Shown: positions 7,891-8,706 of the stretch, in pieces | Position numbering within the stretch: position 1 is the stretch's first letter | Layout: every line of letters begins with the position of its first letter | Assembly (NCBI GenBank): GCA_946411985.1 | Contig: CAMKFY010000036.1 | Location: forward strand, 1 to 8,706 | Length of the DNA: 8,706 bases | Reading direction: 5' to 3' | Source: an uncultured Clostridiaceae bacterium | GTDB lineage: Bacteria; Bacillota; Clostridia; Oscillospirales; Ruminococcaceae | Translations under genes and position numbers: made by a program | The notes under the pieces: generated by a model | The model's input: the letters and a program-made list of their open reading frames with translations, nothing else | Told to the model about the DNA's origin: nothing | Database searches by the model: none

Positions 7891-7898
7891 CACCTCCC
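7891..7898 (-). promoter_or_regulatory. Strong Shine-Dalgarno site supporting the TTG start of cysS
   Basis: GGGAGGTG on the minus strand matches the anti-Shine-Dalgarno over most of its length and sits 7 nt before TTG (7881-7883). It lies wholly in the 32-nt cysE-cysS gap. It fixes the start at TTG, because the first in-frame ATG (Met24) would cut into the MYVCGPT zinc-site strand. Confidence 0.8.
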
Positions 7899-7915
7899 AA
7901 GTAATGCGTTAATTT

Positions 7916-8437
7916 TTAAAACCTCTTCACCACTTTAGCAGGAACTCCAGCCACAACAGAATTTTTAGGCACAGCTTCTAACACAACAGCGCCAGCTGCC
8001 ACCTTAGAGTTTTCTCCTACTGTGAACGCGCCAAGTATTTTAGCACCGCAACCAACAGTAACATTATTTTCAAGCGTTGGATGCCTTTTACCGTTAAAGC
8101 TTTCTTTGTTTGCGCCAAGAGTTACTCCATGGTATATTGTGCAATCGTTTTTTATAACTGCAGTTTGCCCTATAACCACCCCGCTACCATGATCTATAAA
8201 CAGACCCCAACCTATTTCTGCGCCAGGGTGTATTTCAATATTTGTTAAAAAACGTGAAAGCTTAGATATGAGCTCGGCCATGCAGAAAAAACCTCGCCTA
8301 TAAAACCAATGTGCAAACCTATGCGCAATTAGAGCATGCACCCCAGGGTAGAAAAACAAAATAAACAACCTACCATGTGCAGCTGGATCTTTACCTTTTA
8401 TTCTATCTAAAGTGTAAATTAACCTTTTAAAAAACAT
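7916..8437 (-). CDS. cysE: Serine O-acetyltransferase, short form
   Basis: This enzyme makes O-acetylserine from serine and acetyl-CoA, the first step of cysteine synthesis in the cytoplasm. The 173 residues comprise a short helical N-terminal part (1-65), with the DPAA and HRFAHWFY segments, followed by the left-handed beta-helix of hexapeptide repeats (about 68-165). Active-site residues are visible: Asp17 (equivalent to the RDPA aspartate), Asp82-His83 in IDHGSGVVIG, and His119 in KRHPTL. The protein ends in AGVPAKVVKRF. It is shorter than E. coli CysE (273) and B. subtilis CysE (217), lacking most of the helical domain and the C-terminal tail whose terminal Ile docks into CysK. Short forms of this kind are common in anaerobic Firmicutes. 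The ATG follows GGGG (8446-8449) by 8 nt, a modest site. cysS follows after 32 nt. A maltose or other hexapeptide acetyltransferase is unlikely given DPAA and the DHGSG/GKRHPT pattern. Confidence 0.95.
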   Translation of the reverse strand: MFFKRLIYTLDRIKGKDPAAHGRLFILFFYPGVHALIAHRFAHWFYRRGFFCMAELISKLSRFLTNIEIHPGAEIGWGLFIDHGSGVVIGQTAVIKNDCTIYHGVTLGANKESFNGKRHPTLENNVTVGCGAKILGAFTVGENSKVAAGAVVLEAVPKNSVVAGVPAKVVKRF

Positions 8438-8484
8438 GTTACATACCCCAATAAGACATTTAACATAAAATGACCAAAAACAAT

Positions 8485-8512
8485 ATTATAACAAATTTTA
8501 TAAAATTGCAAA
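8485..8512 (-). promoter_or_regulatory. Strong extended -10 promoter of cysE-cysS
   Basis: The minus strand has a perfect TATAAT (8485-8490) directly preceded by TGT, an extended -10. TTTGCAA upstream gives TTTGCA (8507-8512, 16-nt spacer) or TTGCAA (8506-8511, 15-nt spacer) as the -35, each matching at 4/6. The start would be near 8478, about 40 nt before the cysE ATG. The A-rich repeat at 8523-8540 lies where an RNA polymerase alpha-contact (UP) element would be. The layout is nearly identical to the cyclophilin-operon promoter. Confidence 0.72.
8494..8507. repeat. 14-bp perfect A/T palindrome inside the cysE promoter
   Basis: AATTTTATAAAATT is a perfect inverted repeat that fills the spacer between the -35 and -10 boxes. 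A repressor bound there would block RNA polymerase, so it is a candidate operator. The same base composition makes chance palindromes frequent, so a regulatory role is only a suggestion. Confidence 0.4.
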
Positions 8513-8522
8513 TTTAGTAGCA

Positions 8523-8540
8523 AATATTTTTAATATTTTT
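8523..8540. repeat. Tandem 9-bp A/T repeat, possible UP element
   Basis: AATATTTTT occurs twice in tandem (8523-8531 and 8532-8540). Read on the minus strand it gives two A-tracts located about 11 to 28 bp upstream of the cysE -35 box, the usual place for an UP element that raises promoter strength. Confidence 0.4.
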
Positions 8541-8595
8541 ATTAAATAATTTGTAAAATAGCAAAATACAAACTCATAATAAATAACATTTTAAC

Positions 8596-8624
8596 TTGTT
8601 CTTTTACAAACAATATGCTACAAT
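8596..8624 (+). promoter_or_regulatory. Possible rightward (divergent) promoter
   Basis: On the plus strand TTGTTC (8596-8601, 3/6) and TACAAT (8619-8624, 5/6) are spaced by 17 nt, and the -10 is directly preceded by TGC, an extended element. Nothing in the remaining 82 nt has an ATG or a Shine-Dalgarno site, so any gene it serves would begin beyond the window. This is weak evidence in so A/T-rich a region. Confidence 0.25.
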
Positions 8625-8706
8625 TAATTACACAAATTCTCCAAAGCCACAAAGAACCACTTAATTTAAAACAAATATTAAAAAATATATTTTAAAATTT
8701 CACCTA

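Larger units (their letters stand above)
8438..8706. other. Upstream region of cysE, gene-free to window edge
   Basis: These 269 nt are extremely A/T-rich and hold no supported gene. They contain the cysE promoter with a palindrome in its spacer, an A-tract direct repeat further upstream, and a weaker promoter-like sequence facing right. No T-box signature (GGGTGGNACC on the minus strand), S-box or other known leader is visible. Neither strand has a start codon with a Shine-Dalgarno site leading into a frame that reaches the right edge. Confidence 0.55.

Noticed and set aside
8438..8706. T-box riboswitch expected ahead of cysE-cysS
   Set aside because: The T-box bulge sequence GGGTGGNACC is not present on the minus strand, and no terminator stem precedes cysE.

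Overview
The window comes from a strongly AT-rich, low-G+C Gram-positive bacterium, most likely a member of the Clostridia, possibly an uncultured gut or anaerobic lineage. The evidence is the cysE-cysS pair (a Firmicute arrangement), purine-rich Shine-Dalgarno sites with GTG and TTG starts, a lipoprotein signal peptide, and a type IIA topoisomerase pair of a divergent kind that I associate with Clostridia. Five of the six genes stop with TAA and one with TAG. Species cannot be assigned from the sequence alone.

All six genes lie on the minus strand, so transcription runs from right to left. They appear to form three units. Unit 1 is cysE (8437-7916) followed 32 nt later by cysS (7883-6474): cysteine precursor synthesis and tRNA-Cys charging. 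Unit 2 is a lipoprotein cyclophilin (6351-5539), a ParE/GyrB-type subunit (5505-3538) and a ParC/GyrA-type subunit (3501-1291), separated by 33 and 36 nt. Unit 3 is a glyceraldehyde-3-phosphate dehydrogenase gene (1129-113).

Each unit has a recognisable sigma-A-type promoter just upstream, and all three carry TTGCAA at the -35 position. The cysE and cyclophilin promoters also have a perfect TATAAT with a TGn extension. The gaps between units hold no G+C-rich terminator, so read-through is possible. No RNA gene, insertion sequence, CRISPR array or phage gene is visible.

This is mainly housekeeping DNA and I do not see a new multi-gene system. The points most worth a second look are the topoisomerase pair, whose ATP-binding loop reads GLNGLG instead of the GLHGVG of gyrase; its co-transcription with a secreted cyclophilin; a GAPDH of the eukaryote/E. 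coli GapA type rather than the Bacillus/Clostridium type; and the shared promoter pattern, including an AT palindrome within the cysE promoter where a T-box might have been expected.
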